A stretch of DNA of 64,000 bases from the NCBI RefSeq assembly GCF_900115245.1, contig NZ_FOVT01000008.1, forward strand, positions 62,001 through 126,000, given 5' to 3'. Below are positions 19,331 to 29,065 of the stretch, piece by piece (position 1 is the stretch's first letter; the number at the start of each line of letters is the position of its first letter). A program made the translations under genes and the position numbers. The notes under the pieces are model-generated. The model was not told the DNA's origin. It did not search any database and worked only from the letters and a program-made list of their open reading frames with translations. The stretch is from Mesorhizobium sp. NFR06. GTDB taxonomy: Bacteria > Pseudomonadota > Alphaproteobacteria > Rhizobiales > Rhizobiaceae.

Positions 19331-19358
19331 AAAAAGGCCGGGCGTGGCCCGGCCTTTT
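19331..19358 (-). terminator. Intrinsic terminator after the FadL-type porin gene
   Basis: Arms GGCCGGGC (336-343) and GCCCGGCC (347-354) with loop GTG are flanked by A5 on the left and T4 on the right, so the stem can extend and works in either direction. It lies 19 bp past the stop of the gene at 19377. Confidence 0.9.
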
Positions 19359-19376
19359 CGATGACTTTTCAGTAGT

Positions 19377-20633
19377 TTAGAACTTGATCTTGAGACCACC
19401 CGAGATCGCGGTGATCAGATCGTTGCCGACGTCATAAGTGGCGTCCTCGCCCGCGATATAACCATTCTCGTCGGCAAGCGTTCCGGAATGGCCGCTAGTC
19501 ATGACGCCGATAGCACCGGCCAAGCGTAGCTCGATGTTTGGTCGAGGCGTGTAAGCAACACCGCCGCCGAGCGTCCATGTATCGGTTTGGACACCGTAGC
19601 CATGCGAAGTGCCGCGATCCCAAGTAAGCTGACCAGCGGCACTCCATTGATCGTTGAACTTGTGACCTACGCCGCCGGAAACGGTCCAGCCGTCGCGATA
19701 CATCAGGTCAAGAGAGGTAAGCCGGACCGGGAAGGGGGAAACCGTTGTACACGCAGCCAAACCTTTGGTCTGCTCGGAACAGATCGGAACACTTTGCAGA
19801 GTGCTCCAGTTAACCCACTTGATCGAACCAAAGGCGAGCCAGCCGGGAGCGATGCCCGACTGCAATTTCAACTCAACCGAGTCAGGCATATGCTGCGTCG
19901 AGCCATAAATAGGCGTGGACGCGGTCCCTCCCAAGCCGTCCGGCAAAGTCAGCGAGCCGGAGATGTTGTCGAGCTTGACCTGCGAGTTGTAGACCAAGCT
20001 GGCCCGAAGCGCGATCTCAGGGATTTCGTAGGCAACACCGGCGCGCCAGCCCCAGCCGCTGGCCTCTAGGTCGACGCGGCCAATCGGTGACGGCCCAAAT
20101 GGATTGAAACCCACCAAGCTTTCCTTGAAGCCTGAAATGTCCTGATAGAACACGCCGCCAATAAAACGAAGCTGGCCCTTACCGGCATCGAACTTGTATG
20201 AGCAGGTACCGGCGTAGTTATTGCTCTTGATGTCCGTTTCGACGTTCGAAAACGCGCCATTCCACGACGCGCCAGGGGCGATGTGCGCGCCCCACGGCTG
20301 CGAATAGTCGACCATACAGTCGACGCCTTGGACAACTTGGGCTTTGACGCCGATGCGCGGTACCCAATAAGGCTCCGCGCCATCGGCCGTGGTGCTGAAG
20401 CCGAAGGGACTAAAGTCGGCCCCTCCTGGACCCTTCGCATTCTTGTACTTGCGATCCGGCATCACATAGGTGGCTTCCGCCTCCGTCGCGACCGGTGCCG
20501 GATCGAACAGCAGATCGATGTCGTAGCCGCCGCGCTCCAGTCCGCCGGCATGCGCCGGGTGCATTGCGGCGCCGATCAGAGCGATCGAAAAGCAGCCTGC
20601 CCCCGCCAGTGCTTTGAGCCGCAAATTGGTCAT
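19377..20633 (-). CDS. FadL/OmpP1-type outer-membrane porin
   Basis: A 418-residue outer-membrane beta-barrel protein. The signal peptide is residues 1-29 (hydrophobic FSIALIGAAMH, cleavage after PAHA-G). The N-terminal NPA-like hatch of E. coli FadL is less clear, but the alternating pattern, PRIGVKAQVV, VAYTPRPNIELRLAGAIGVM and the terminal Phe (GGLKIKF) fit an OmpP1/FadL/TodX barrel, which passes hydrophobic compounds such as long-chain fatty acids. The start at 20631-20633 is preceded by GGGAGGGATTTCC, a strong ribosome-binding site. It stands alone with its own terminator. Confidence 0.82.
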   Translation of the reverse strand: MTNLRLKALAGAGCFSIALIGAAMHPAHAGGLERGGYDIDLLFDPAPVATEAEATYVMPDRKYKNAKGPGGADFSPFGFSTTADGAEPYWVPRIGVKAQVVQGVDCMVDYSQPWGAHIAPGASWNGAFSNVETDIKSNNYAGTCSYKFDAGKGQLRFIGGVFYQDISGFKESLVGFNPFGPSPIGRVDLEASGWGWRAGVAYEIPEIALRASLVYNSQVKLDNISGSLTLPDGLGGTASTPIYGSTQHMPDSVELKLQSGIAPGWLAFGSIKWVNWSTLQSVPICSEQTKGLAACTTVSPFPVRLTSLDLMYRDGWTVSGGVGHKFNDQWSAAGQLTWDRGTSHGYGVQTDTWTLGGGVAYTPRPNIELRLAGAIGVMTSGHSGTLADENGYIAGEDATYDVGNDLITAISGGLKIKF

Positions 20634-20992
20634 GGAAATCCCTCCCCAATACAAGTGGGTCAAGCTAGAACCATTTCAGGTTAACGACGCAACAACGTTT
20701 TCAGGAGCTGTACATGTACACCTTGACAGCTCGTATTTTTGCCATGGCGATCGGCGCCACAATCGGCGCGCAAATCGGGCCAGCCGGCGTTGAACGGTCG
20801 AAAAAATCCGGGGAAAGCACCAAAAAACAGGGCAAAAACAGCCATTTTTTGGTTCGGCGGGCCTCATTGTTACATTATGGCAACAATGGGGCGCAAACTT
20901 TCCGTTTACGTCAAAATTAACGTGGCGGCACGCCTGCTTTCGAGGCAGCTAACGCACCGGAAGGTGCTTTCCGCGGGGGCGAATCTTGCCAC
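20634..20992. promoter_or_regulatory. Intergenic region upstream of the porin gene
   Basis: No convincing gene lies in these 359 bp. A perfect 12-bp palindrome TGTACATGTACA is at 20709-20720, itself enclosed by AGCTGT (706-711) and ACAGCT (726-731), about 75 bp upstream of the porin start. This is a candidate operator for the porin gene, but the regulator is unknown. The right half, up to the valS stop at 20993, is A-rich and shows no structure I trust. A 68-codon plus-strand frame at 20714-20920 is not protein-like. Confidence 0.4.
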
Positions 20993-23776
20993 TCAGCCGG
21001 CGTCGCGCACCCTGGTCAAAGCCACGGAAAGCTTCTCCTGCGCCTCGCGATATTCGGCGAGTTTCTCGCGTTCTGCCTCGACCACTTCTTCCGGCGCGTT
21101 GGCGACGAACTTTTCGTTCGAAAGCTTCTTGTGCAGGCGGGCGATCTCCTCGGTCACCTTGGCCAGTTCCTTCTGCAGCCGCGCGGCCTCGGCCTGGAGA
21201 TCGATCAGGCTGCCGAGAGGCAGGCTCACCGTCGCCTCGTTGACCACGATCTGGGCCGAGCCCTTGGGCGGCGCGTCGACGAGCGCAATGTCGCCAACCC
21301 GCGCCAGCCGCTTGATCGCCTGGGCGTGGCGCTCCAGCCGCTCTTGCGTCAGCTTGTTGGCGCCGATCACCATAAGCGGCGCGATCGCCGCCGGCGGCAC
21401 GTTCATCTCCGAGCGCACCGAGCGGATGCCCGAGACGAGATCGACCAGCCAGTTGATGTCGGCGGCCGCCTCACCGTCCTCGAAGTCGGGCGACGGCCAG
21501 GCGGCATGGCAAAGCAGCGACGAGCGCTCCTTGCCTTCACCCGCGGTCTCGGCCCACAGTTCCTCGGTCATGAACGGCATCATCGGATGCAAAAGCTTGT
21601 AGATCTCGTCCAGAACGAAGGCGACGCAGGCCCGGCTCTCGGCCTTGGCGGCCTCGTCCGTGCCCATGAACACCGGCTTCAAGAGTTCCAGGTACCAGTC
21701 GCAGAACAGGTTCCAGACGAAGCGGTAGGCGGCGCCCGCGGCCTCGTTGAACCGGTAGCTGGTGATGCCTTCGGTGACCGCGCGCGCCGCCCGCGTCAAT
21801 TCCGTCAGGATCCAGCGGTTGACCGGCAGCTTGGCGTCGTTCAGCCAGAACTCGTCGTTGCGCGCGACCTCGTTCATCTCGGCAAAACGCGTCGCGTTCC
21901 ACAGCTTGGTGCCGAAATTGCGGTAGCCGGCGATGCGCGCCGGGTCGAGCTTCACGTCGCGGCCCTGCGCCGCCATCACGGTTAGGGTGAAGCGCAGCGC
22001 GTCGGCGCCATATTCGTCGATCAGGTCGAGCGGATCGATGACGTTGCCTTTCGACTTCGACATCTTCTGTCCGTTCTTGTCGCGCACCAGCGCATGCACA
22101 TAGACGGTGTGGAACGGTTCCTCGTCCATGAAGTGCAGGCCCATCATCATCATGCGGGCGACCCAGAAAAAGATGATGTCGAAACCGGTGACCAGCACGT
22201 CCGTCTGGTAATAGGTCTTCAGCTCGGGCGTCTGGTCGGGCCAGCCGAGCGTCGAGAACGGCCACAGCGCGGACGAGAACCAGGTGTCGAGCACGTCCTC
22301 GTCGCGGGTCAGGATCTCGCCCGGTTGGAAGTTTTCGAGCTTGTCCTCGACCCAGGCCTTCCACGGCCCTTCCAGCGCCAGATAGTATTCGACAGCGACA
22401 GCGAGCGCCTCTTCCTCGGTCTTTTCGACGAAGACATGCCCGTCCGGTCCGTACCAGGCCGGGATCTGGTGACCCCACCAGAGCTGGCGTGAAATGCACC
22501 AGGGCTGGATGTTTTCCATCCAGTCGAAATAAGTCTTTTCCCAGTTCTTGGGCACGAAGTTGGTGCGGCCCTCGCGCACCGAGGCGATCGCCGGCTTGGC
22601 GAGTTCGGCTGCGTTCACGTACCACTGGTCGGTCAGGAACGGCTCGATCGGCACGCCGCCGCGGTCGCCATGCGGCACGGTGTGCCGGTGCGGCTCGACC
22701 TTGTCGAGGTACCCGCCGGCTTCCATCAGCTCGACGATCTTCTTGCGCGCGACGAAACGGTCGAGCCCATCAAGCTCGTCCCACACGGCCTGGCGCTCCG
22801 GCGTGACCTCGAGACCGGCGAGGAAATCCTCATTGTCAGTCAGCTTTATCGCGGCTTCGGCCGTCAGGATGTTGATCGCCGGCAGCTTGTGGCGCTTGCC
22901 GACCTCGAAGTCGTTGAAGTCGTGCGCCGGCGTGATCTTGACCGCGCCCGACCCCTTTTCCGGATCGGAATACTCGTCGGCGACGATCGGTATCTTGCGG
23001 CCGACGATCGGCAGCACGACGTTGCGGCCGACCAGATCGGTGAAGCGCTCGTCGTCCGGATGCACGGCCACGGCCGTGTCGCCCAGCATCGTCTCGGGAC
23101 GCGTCGTCGCGACCGTGACGAAGGTCCTCGGATTCGCGGGGTCGAACGCCTCGCCTTCGATCGGATAGTGCAAGTGCCAGAGATTGCCGTTAACCTCGTG
23201 CTGTTCGACCTCGAGGTCGGAAATGGCGGTCAGCAGCTTCGGGTCCCAGTTCACAAGGCGCTTGTCCTTGTAGATCAGGCCTTCCTTGTAGAGCGTGACG
23301 AAGACCTCCAGCACCGCCTTGGACAGGCCTTCGTCCATGGTGAAGCGTTCGCGCGACCAGTCGGCCGAGGCGCCGAGCCGCTTCAGCTGGTTGAAGATCG
23401 CGCCGCCGGATTCGGCCTTCCACTCCCAGACTTTCTCGATGAACTGCTCACGTGTGAGATCTCGACGATGGATCTGCTTTTCCATGAGCTGGCGCTCGAC
23501 CACCATCTGCGTGGCGATGCCTGCGTGATCCATGCCTGGCTGCCAGAGCACGTTCTTGCCGCGCATGCGCTCGAAGCGCACGAGAATGTCTTGCAGCGTG
23601 TTGTTGAGCGCATGCCCCATATGCAGCGAACCGGTGACGTTCGGCGGTGGGATGACAATGGTGAAGGCTTCGGCCCCCTCCTCCGCGCCGGCGCCGGCCC
23701 GGAAGGCGTCGGCCTCTTCCCAGATTTTGGCGATCTTCGGCTCGACGGTTTTGGCGTCGTAGGTCTTTTCAAGCAT
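20993..23776 (-). CDS. valS: Valine--tRNA ligase
   Basis: A 927-residue class I synthetase for valine with an editing domain. The HIGH-type motif is [15 protein letters not shown] near residue 45, the editing domain spans roughly residues 190-350, and the KMSKS loop QKMSKSKGN is near residue 570. A C-terminal coiled-coil arm (about 860-920) ends the protein. The start at 23774-23776 (MLEKTYD) fits the family; an upstream in-frame codon would add nine residues. It forms a single-gene unit as far as visible. Confidence 0.97.
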   Translation of the reverse strand: MLEKTYDAKTVEPKIAKIWEEADAFRAGAGAEEGAEAFTIVIPPPNVTGSLHMGHALNNTLQDILVRFERMRGKNVLWQPGMDHAGIATQMVVERQLMEKQIHRRDLTREQFIEKVWEWKAESGGAIFNQLKRLGASADWSRERFTMDEGLSKAVLEVFVTLYKEGLIYKDKRLVNWDPKLLTAISDLEVEQHEVNGNLWHLHYPIEGEAFDPANPRTFVTVATTRPETMLGDTAVAVHPDDERFTDLVGRNVVLPIVGRKIPIVADEYSDPEKGSGAVKITPAHDFNDFEVGKRHKLPAINILTAEAAIKLTDNEDFLAGLEVTPERQAVWDELDGLDRFVARKKIVELMEAGGYLDKVEPHRHTVPHGDRGGVPIEPFLTDQWYVNAAELAKPAIASVREGRTNFVPKNWEKTYFDWMENIQPWCISRQLWWGHQIPAWYGPDGHVFVEKTEEEALAVAVEYYLALEGPWKAWVEDKLENFQPGEILTRDEDVLDTWFSSALWPFSTLGWPDQTPELKTYYQTDVLVTGFDIIFFWVARMMMMGLHFMDEEPFHTVYVHALVRDKNGQKMSKSKGNVIDPLDLIDEYGADALRFTLTVMAAQGRDVKLDPARIAGYRNFGTKLWNATRFAEMNEVARNDEFWLNDAKLPVNRWILTELTRAARAVTEGITSYRFNEAAGAAYRFVWNLFCDWYLELLKPVFMGTDEAAKAESRACVAFVLDEIYKLLHPMMPFMTEELWAETAGEGKERSSLLCHAAWPSPDFEDGEAAADINWLVDLVSGIRSVRSEMNVPPAAIAPLMVIGANKLTQERLERHAQAIKRLARVGDIALVDAPPKGSAQIVVNEATVSLPLGSLIDLQAEAARLQKELAKVTEEIARLHKKLSNEKFVANAPEEVVEAEREKLAEYREAQEKLSVALTRVRDAG

Positions 23777-23957
23777 GGAGGAAGTCCGAACTGTCGGGAA
23801 CAAGCGTCCGGTGTAAATCGGAAGGTCTTGGCCGAGTCAACCGCGAGAGCAGCGATCACGCTTGCAGATAGGACTGCCGCCGGCGGCGACAATCCCGGCC
23901 GATCGGGCAACGCCACGCTCCGCTGACGCATGTCGCCCGGAACCGCCCAGCGGCTCT

Positions 23958-24031
23958 AGGACAACGACATGCATCAAAACAAAGACTTAAAAGCGCATTG
24001 CCTGAATCCGTTTCAGCTCGACGCGCTTTAC
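23958..24031. repeat. Dispersed intergenic repeat (ATGCATCAAAACAAAGA type)
   Basis: The stretch contains ACGACATGCATCAAAACAAAG followed by TTAAAAGCGC, a CTGAATCCGTTTCAG core (a palindromic CTGAA/TTCAG pair), and the closing GCGCTTTA that complements the earlier AAAGCGC. It can therefore fold into one hairpin. It sits between valS and popZ. The ACGACAT(G/C)AT start resembles part of the element at 44793-44910, so they may belong to one mosaic repeat family. Confidence 0.6.
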
Positions 24032-24039
24032 GCGACTTA

Positions 24040-24071
24040 AACAAAAGCGCCGCCCCGAAGGCGGCGCGCTT
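24040..24071 (-). terminator. Intrinsic terminator after popZ
   Basis: Arms GCGCCGCC (24047-24054) and GGCGGCGC (24060-24067) with loop CCGAA form a strong stem. On the minus strand it is followed by TTTTGTTT. It lies 22 bp past the popZ stop. Confidence 0.85.
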
Positions 24072-24093
24072 TCAGCCCAGGTGTTCCCGCAGG

Positions 24094-24918
24094 TTACTGC
24101 GCCCCGCGCGCCACGCGCTCGATCTCCTCGCGCACCAGCCTTTCGACCAGCGTCGGCAGGTTGTTGTCGAGCCAATCCTGCAGCATCGGCCGCAGCATTT
24201 CCTCGGCCATCTCGTCGAAGCTCTTCTTGCCGCGGCTGGCAAAAACATCGGACAGCTCGCCGAAAGCCGCGGCGACCTGCCTGCCCGTATGCTCGGAAAG
24301 GATCGCAGGCCGGGCCGGTTGAGCCTCCGGCGGGGATGTTTGCGGAGCGCCGGCATGCACGGAAGCTTCAACCGCCGGCTCGTCTTTTTCGATCTCGAGC
24401 CGCGGCGCGGTTTCCAGAGCACGAACAGCCGGCTTCGCGGTGACCGTGCTGCCGCCGGCCGCCGCCATGTCGCGCCGCCAATCGGCGACAATCGTCTCGG
24501 CATTCTGCGGCGCATTTGCCGCGGCGGGCTTGCTCGCGGCAGCCGGCACGCTCGGCTCGACGACATTCCTCGCAGCGACTTCCGGCGGGCTCGTTGGCGT
24601 AGGTCCCACCTTCACCTGATCGAGGCGCGCCTCGGCGCGCTCGGGCGCCGGATCGGCCGCTGCAAGCTGGGCCTGGACATCCGCCAGCGTCACCGGCTTG
24701 CGGAGACCGGCATCGGCCTGCAATTCGGAACGAAAGGCGTCGACCTCGACACTTGGCGAAGCAGCGGGGCCAACCGCGGCCGGTTCCAGGTCCTGGCGCA
24801 GCTCGCCGGCGTCGGCCGGCTGCTTGCGCCCGGTGTCGCTGTCTTCGATGATCCTTCGGATGGAAGCCAGTATCTCTTCCATGGAAGGTTCGCGCTGCGC
24901 GCTGCTTGCCGTCGCCAT
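24094..24918 (-). CDS. popZ: Polar organising protein PopZ-like (DUF2497)
   Basis: A 274-residue protein with the PopZ layout: an N-terminal helix with SMEEILASIRRIIED (about residues 12-27), a long Pro/Ala/Glu-rich disordered middle, and a conserved C-terminal oligomerisation region including FDEMAEEMLRPMLQDWLDN and LPTLVERLVREEIERV. In Caulobacter and Agrobacterium PopZ forms a pole-localised condensate that anchors the chromosome origin via ParB. The start at 24916-24918 (MATASSAQ) places the conserved helix near the N-terminus. It lies downstream of tolC and has its own terminator. Confidence 0.88.
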   Translation of the reverse strand: MATASSAQREPSMEEILASIRRIIEDSDTGRKQPADAGELRQDLEPAAVGPAASPSVEVDAFRSELQADAGLRKPVTLADVQAQLAAADPAPERAEARLDQVKVGPTPTSPPEVAARNVVEPSVPAAASKPAAANAPQNAETIVADWRRDMAAAGGSTVTAKPAVRALETAPRLEIEKDEPAVEASVHAGAPQTSPPEAQPARPAILSEHTGRQVAAAFGELSDVFASRGKKSFDEMAEEMLRPMLQDWLDNNLPTLVERLVREEIERVARGAQ

Positions 24919-25127
24919 CGTCACATCCGCCGCCCTAGTGACCTGTCCAAGAACTGACCCGTCCAAGAACTTGACCCGTTCAAGAATTCCGTTCCTGCCC
25001 GGGCCGGAATTCGAATCAATGCCGACAGCGTAACCGACCGATCGCCATCCGAGAATCCCCAATCTGGGGACTTGTTGGATTTCAACAGATTAGGCAGTGC
25101 GCAGCCCGATCGGCCACCTGGAAACAC

Positions 25128-25160
25128 AAACGCCGCGCATCCATCGGACACGCGGCGTTT
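25128..25160 (-). terminator. Intrinsic terminator after tolC
   Basis: Arms AAACGCCGCG (25128-25137) and CGCGGCGTTT (25151-25160) pair over 10 bp around a 13-nt loop. On the minus strand the stem runs into GTGTTTCC. It lies just past the tolC stop at 25182. Confidence 0.7.
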
Positions 25161-25181
25161 GCCGGTAAGCCAGTATTGGAA

Positions 25182-26576
25182 TCAGCGCCCGTCAGGCGTG
25201 CGCAATCCGATCCACTTGTCCTTGACGGCGTTGTAGTGCTCCTCCGGCCGGTACTTGGTGACCGCCAGGCCCAGGCGATCAACCGACAGCCGGCCCATCG
25301 CCGACAGGATGGCGTAGCTCGCCACGACCACGTCGCGTTCGGAACTCGCCTGATTGATCTTGGCGGTGATGACCGCGTTCTGAGCGTTCAACACGTCCAG
25401 CGTGGTACGCTGACCGACATTGCGCTCCTCGATGACGCCGTTGAGCGCCAGTTGCGCGGCATCGATAACCTGCCTGTTGGCATCGACGCTTTCGCGCGCG
25501 GCGACATATTGCGTCCAGGCCGAGACCACGGCCTGGCGCACCTGGTCGCGGCTGACGTCGACCTGGATGCGCGCCTCGCTCAGCGATTCCTTGTTCTGCC
25601 GCACCAGCGCCGAAGTCCGCCCGCCCGAATAGATCGGAATGGTAAGCGAAGCGCCGATATTGGCCGAGGTCGTAGTACCGTTGGTGCCTCTGAAATCGGG
25701 CACGGAGTGGTTGTAGTTGTCCGAAACGCCGGCGGACGCCGTCACCTGCGGCAGCAACGCGCCTTCAGAGGATTTCACCGAAAACGCCGCCGCGTCGACC
25801 AGATGCTGCGTGGCAAGGATGGCCGGATGCTCGGCGGAAGCAATGGTCAACGCGGAATCGAGGTTGCCCGGCAACAGCTTACCCAGCGGCGAGGCGGCCT
25901 TGAGCTTGCCCGGCTCGTCGCCGACGATCTGGTGATAGGTGGCGGCGCTCGCCAGTGCCGTCGCGCGGGCGGCACTCAACTGCGCCACGGCCGTGGCGCG
26001 CGAGGCATCGGCCTGGGCGACGTCGGTGCGGGTGCCTTCACCGACCTCGAAGCGCGAGCGGGCGGCGCGCGCCTGCTCGGTCAGGAACTGCAGGTTCTGC
26101 TCGGTCAGCACCGCGACCTGGCGGTCGCGAATCACGTCCATATAGGCGCTCGCCGCGTTGAACAGGATGTTCTCTTCGGTATTGCGCAGGCTTTCGACCG
26201 AGGCTTTCACCTGCGATTCGGCGGCGGCGACGTTGTTCTTGGTCTGAAAGCCGTCGAACAGCATCTGGTTGATCTGCACGCCAAAGCTGCCCGTGGTTAT
26301 GTTCTGGGTGGCGCCCTGCGCATGGGTGCTCGCGTAGTCGATGCTGCCCGAACCGGTGACAGTCGGGCGCCAGCCCGACTTGGCGATGGCCACGCCCTCA
26401 TCGGTGACGCGCACGCCGGCGCGGGCCGCGTTCAATTGGGAATTATACTGGTAGGCTTTGGCGAGAGCGCCCGTGATGGTCTCGGCGGAGGCGGCCAGGG
26501 GCGACAGCGCGGTGGCGGAAACGAGGATAGCTGCTAAAACTTTTTTGCGTACGGACGGCACGTTTATTTCCCTCAT
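25182..26576 (-). CDS. tolC: TolC family outer-membrane efflux/type I secretion channel
   Basis: A 464-residue exported channel protein. The signal peptide runs to about residue 31 (AASA-E). Two internal repeats of the TolC fold can be seen: a first half with ALAKAYQYNSQLNAARA, and a second half containing NIGASLTIPIYSGGRTSALVRQ and ALNGVIEERNVGQRTTLDVLNAQNAV. It should form a trimeric duct partnered by membrane-fusion proteins; the EmrA-like protein at 41429 is one possible partner elsewhere in the window, which is inference. The N-terminus is preceded by AGGGAAATAAACG on the coding strand. Confidence 0.9.
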   Translation of the reverse strand: MREINVPSVRKKVLAAILVSATALSPLAASAETITGALAKAYQYNSQLNAARAGVRVTDEGVAIAKSGWRPTVTGSGSIDYASTHAQGATQNITTGSFGVQINQMLFDGFQTKNNVAAAESQVKASVESLRNTEENILFNAASAYMDVIRDRQVAVLTEQNLQFLTEQARAARSRFEVGEGTRTDVAQADASRATAVAQLSAARATALASAATYHQIVGDEPGKLKAASPLGKLLPGNLDSALTIASAEHPAILATQHLVDAAAFSVKSSEGALLPQVTASAGVSDNYNHSVPDFRGTNGTTTSANIGASLTIPIYSGGRTSALVRQNKESLSEARIQVDVSRDQVRQAVVSAWTQYVAARESVDANRQVIDAAQLALNGVIEERNVGQRTTLDVLNAQNAVITAKINQASSERDVVVASYAILSAMGRLSVDRLGLAVTKYRPEEHYNAVKDKWIGLRTPDGR

Positions 26577-26748
26577 TCGTTTTGCATGGGAACCACGCCA
26601 CGTCAGCCCACCCTTACGGATCAGCCGGCGCCGCGTTGTCTTATCGTTCCCCCGCTGACAGCCTCACGGAAACTCTCGGTTAACCAATCAGCAACGACTG
26701 TTAGGCGCAAGCGATCATGACAGCGGCTTCGCTGCAAGGCAAAAACGC

Positions 26749-27423
26749 TCAGAATTCAAACGCGTGAGCACGTTCGAAGCCCGGTAGTGGCTTAATTGCC
26801 GCATTAAAGGCCCGTCTTCCGGTTACAACCCCCCCTGCCTTGAAAAAAAGCCGGGCCACGCCAGAGTTGCCCTGCCCTTCGACCACAACCAGGCGTCCTT
26901 CTTCCGCAAGCTGGTCGAGCAGTGCCGGCGGCACTTCCTCGACGCTGCCGCCGATGAAGATGACGTTGTAAGGCCCTTTGCCGGCCTGCCCTTGCGGCAA
27001 CGGCCCGGTCACCACCGTGACGTTCTGGCAGCCAAGACTAGAAAGCGTGGATTTCGCGATCTCAGCCAGCGCCGGATCGCTCTCCAGCGCTATGACGTGA
27101 CGCGCGAGCCGGGACAGCAATGCGGCTGAGTAGCCGGTGCCGCATCCGACATCGAGCACCGAATCGCCGGCATCGATTTCGGCCAGTTGCAAAAGCTTGG
27201 CGAGTGGTGACGGCTCCATCAGATAGCGCGCGCCGCCGCCATTGGCGCCGTCCGAGATGCGGATGTCCTCGTCGATATAGGCGAGATCCTGCTGTTCGGC
27301 GCCGACAAAGGCCTCGCGCGGGACGGTCAGCATCGCCTCGATGAGAGGCGCGCTGGTTACATCGGTGGTGCGGACCTGGCCATCGACCATCTTCACGCGG
27401 CGTTCGGAGAAATCAGCGTTCAT
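26749..27423 (-). CDS. Protein-L-isoaspartate methyltransferase-like protein
   Basis: A 224-residue SAM-dependent methyltransferase of the Pcm family, distinct from the gene at 461-1114. SAM motif I is VLDVGCGTGYSAALL near residue 85; IALESDP is motif II. In many alphaproteobacteria a Pcm-like gene lies directly upstream of tolC, and here it is 172 bp upstream on the same strand. Whether it repairs isoaspartate is uncertain: this subgroup is often annotated only by homology. The start at 27421-27423 (MNADFSERR) avoids the tRNA-Cys gene just upstream. Confidence 0.85.
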   Translation of the reverse strand: MNADFSERRVKMVDGQVRTTDVTSAPLIEAMLTVPREAFVGAEQQDLAYIDEDIRISDGANGGGARYLMEPSPLAKLLQLAEIDAGDSVLDVGCGTGYSAALLSRLARHVIALESDPALAEIAKSTLSSLGCQNVTVVTGPLPQGQAGKGPYNVIFIGGSVEEVPPALLDQLAEEGRLVVVEGQGNSGVARLFFKAGGVVTGRRAFNAAIKPLPGFERAHAFEF

Positions 27424-27512
27424 GTCCCAACAATCCGCTCCCCGCGCCAGGCGCGGCTCAACTTCGACAGGAACCCCGCCCCGGCGCGATCGCGCTGGAG
27501 CCTGCAAGCATC

Positions 27513-27586
27513 TGGAGGCCTCGCCCGGAATCGAACCGGGGTGCAAGGATTTGCAGTCCTCTGCGTAACCACTCCGCCACGAGGCC
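27513..27586 (-). tRNA. tRNA-Cys (anticodon GCA)
   Basis: On the minus strand the sequence starts GGCCTCG and ends CGAGGCC-T-CCA, giving a seven-base acceptor stem with an encoded CCA. The anticodon loop CTGCAAA has anticodon GCA, and the T-arm contains GGTTCGAATCC. All arms are intact. It lies 90 bp upstream of the Pcm-like gene. Confidence 0.97.
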
Positions 27587-27763
27587 TCGCAATGCTCCCG
27601 GCGTTCCGAGCGAACTCATTATGTTGGTGCTCACAGGTCGTCAAGCGCTCGCGCGTCATTCCCGACGCTTTCACGCGTGGCGGCGAAAGTGGTGATTCCC
27701 AATCGGTTGTGACGTGTTCGGGCATCGCTGTCGCGCGGCCGCCGGCCTGCCGTAGCAAGCTCC

Positions 27764-28024
27764 TCAGTCGGGCCGCCGCCGACGTTCCCACCAAATGACG
27801 AAACGCCGCCGGTGGCGCCGCACCAGCGCGAATTCGTAGGACAGCACCAGCAGGCCGAGCGGAATCATCCAGAAACCGAGAATCGGCAGGAAGCCCAGAA
27901 TCCCGCCAATCGTAAGCAGCACGCCGATCGCGATTCGCAAGCCGCGCGAGCGCGGCATGGCGAACTCGCGGCCGAAGACCGAAATCTTCCGCGCCGGGGC
28001 GCTGTTATCGTCGGCTGCCGCCAT
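27764..28024 (-). CDS. Small membrane protein with PGPGW-like hairpin
   Basis: An 86-residue protein. After a hydrophilic N-terminus it has two closely spaced hydrophobic segments (LRIAIGVLLTIGGILGFLPI and LGFWMIPLGLLVLSYEFALV) with an Arg-rich C-terminal tail. This resembles small two-helix transmembrane proteins of the PGPGW type, whose function is unknown. The start at 28022-28024 (MAAADDN) is preferred; an upstream ATG adds five residues. It lies between tRNA-Cys and tRNA-Asn. Confidence 0.65.
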   Translation of the reverse strand: MAAADDNSAPARKISVFGREFAMPRSRGLRIAIGVLLTIGGILGFLPILGFWMIPLGLLVLSYEFALVRRHRRRFVIWWERRRRPD

Positions 28025-28232
28025 TAAAACCAATCCCATCTGCTGCCGAAACCATATGAAGGCGATGACCGACCGCTTTGTTCCGCGCCGGTATGAAGCC
28101 CTTCATATGTGGGCACGCCGAAGCGATGCCACAAATAGCCGCATTAAAAACTGGAGAAAAATTGCGAAATGCTTCTTTGCAAAGCCGAAAGGTGTTTGCT
28201 ATAGGCTGCGCCACTCACGTCAGAGCCTCCGT

Positions 28233-28307
28233 TCCCCGGTAGCTCAGTGGTAGAGCAACCGGCTGTTAACCGGTTGGTCGCTGGTTCGAATCCGGCCCGG
28301 GGAGCCA
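28233..28307 (+). tRNA. tRNA-Asn (anticodon GTT)
   Basis: The acceptor stem TCCCCGG pairs with CCGGGGA, the discriminator base is G, and CCA is encoded. The anticodon loop CTGTTAA has anticodon GTT, and the T-arm has GGTTCGAATCC. Everything downstream to about 37.4 kb looks accessory, so this tRNA is a candidate integration site, although I find no second copy of its 3' end in the window. Confidence 0.97.
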
Positions 28308-28383
28308 ACATTTCCAAGCACTTACCGAACTTTCAAAATCGCCATTTTTGGCGATAGGTACGCTCGACTTGATTGCTTCAATG

Positions 28384-28410
28384 AAAAAGCCCGCTACCGA
28401 GGCAGCGGGC
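28384..28410 (-). terminator. Intrinsic terminator after the GYD-domain gene
   Basis: Arms GCCCGCT (28389-28395) and AGCGGGC (28404-28410) with T5 following on the minus strand. It lies 64 bp beyond the stop at 28474 and also separates the gene from tRNA-Asn. Confidence 0.85.
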
Positions 28411-28473
28411 CAGACTTATCAGCGTGATAAATTTACAGGTGTTGCCGGCCCGTTATGGGCACCAGTGGCCTGC

Positions 28474-28806
28474 TTATTTTGCCGGGGATTTATAGGAAGA
28501 AGCGATTTTGCCCGCCTTCTCTTGGGCCGCCTTGAACTCCGCGCCCGTGTATGCTCGCACGGTTTTGACATTCGATACTGCTCCCGATGCGCCGACGACG
28601 AGAAGTGCGGGGAGCAGGTCAGCACCATCGCCGAATTCCGTGATTGCCATCCAGTCGGTTTCGCCCGTCGTGACGTAGAAAGAATGCAGTTTCCCGCCTG
28701 CTGCTTCAAAGATGGCACGGGCCGCCTTTTCTCGGTTCGATGGACTGTCGATCATTCCACTCGCAGCCGTGGCTGAATAGGACCCTGTGACTATGAACGT
28801 TGGCAT
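28474..28806 (-). CDS. GYD-domain protein
   Basis: A 110-residue cytoplasmic protein of the GYD family, a ferredoxin-like alpha/beta fold. Visible features are MPTFIVTGSYSATAASGMI at the start, then REKAARAIFEAAGGKLHSFYVTTGETDWMAITEF, which aligns with the usual GYD pattern (the GYD triplet itself reads GETDW here). Function is unknown for the family. The start at 28804-28806 has AGGGAGGATGTCCT upstream, a good ribosome-binding site. It is the first gene after tRNA-Asn. Confidence 0.8.
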   Translation of the reverse strand: MPTFIVTGSYSATAASGMIDSPSNREKAARAIFEAAGGKLHSFYVTTGETDWMAITEFGDGADLLPALLVVGASGAVSNVKTVRAYTGAEFKAAQEKAGKIASSYKSPAK

Positions 28807-28839
28807 AGGACATCCTCCCTCGATAATCGGGCAGATCGG

Positions 28840-29019
28840 GTGATCTGCCGAATATTCAAAATATCTCAAATCTTGGCGTTGGACGAGCGTTTGGGTGAGC
28901 CCGACCCGCATTGCAAGCCCCGGGACGGCGGACTAAGAGCCCTGCTGGTTGGCGGGACAGTGGTGTGCGTGGGTTGTGTCGTCGCGGCCAGCTATATCCT
29001 CGGGGCTTTGAAGGAATAG
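28840..29019 (+). CDS. Possible small membrane protein
   Basis: A plus-strand frame open from a GTG at 28840 (alternative TTG at 28873 or 28879) to TAG at 29017-29019, at most 59 residues. The second half is a single hydrophobic segment (LLVGGTVVCVGCVVAASYIL) followed by a short charged end, typical of tiny membrane proteins. There is no clear ribosome-binding site, and it overlaps no other credible gene. I cannot name it; it may not be translated. Confidence 0.3.
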   Translation: MICRIFKISQILALDERLGEPDPHCKPRDGGLRALLVGGTVVCVGCVVAASYILGALKE

Positions 29020-29065
29020 GCCCGCTGCGCGCCTCGCCAAGCGCGCGTTCTTGCTGGCCGCTCTC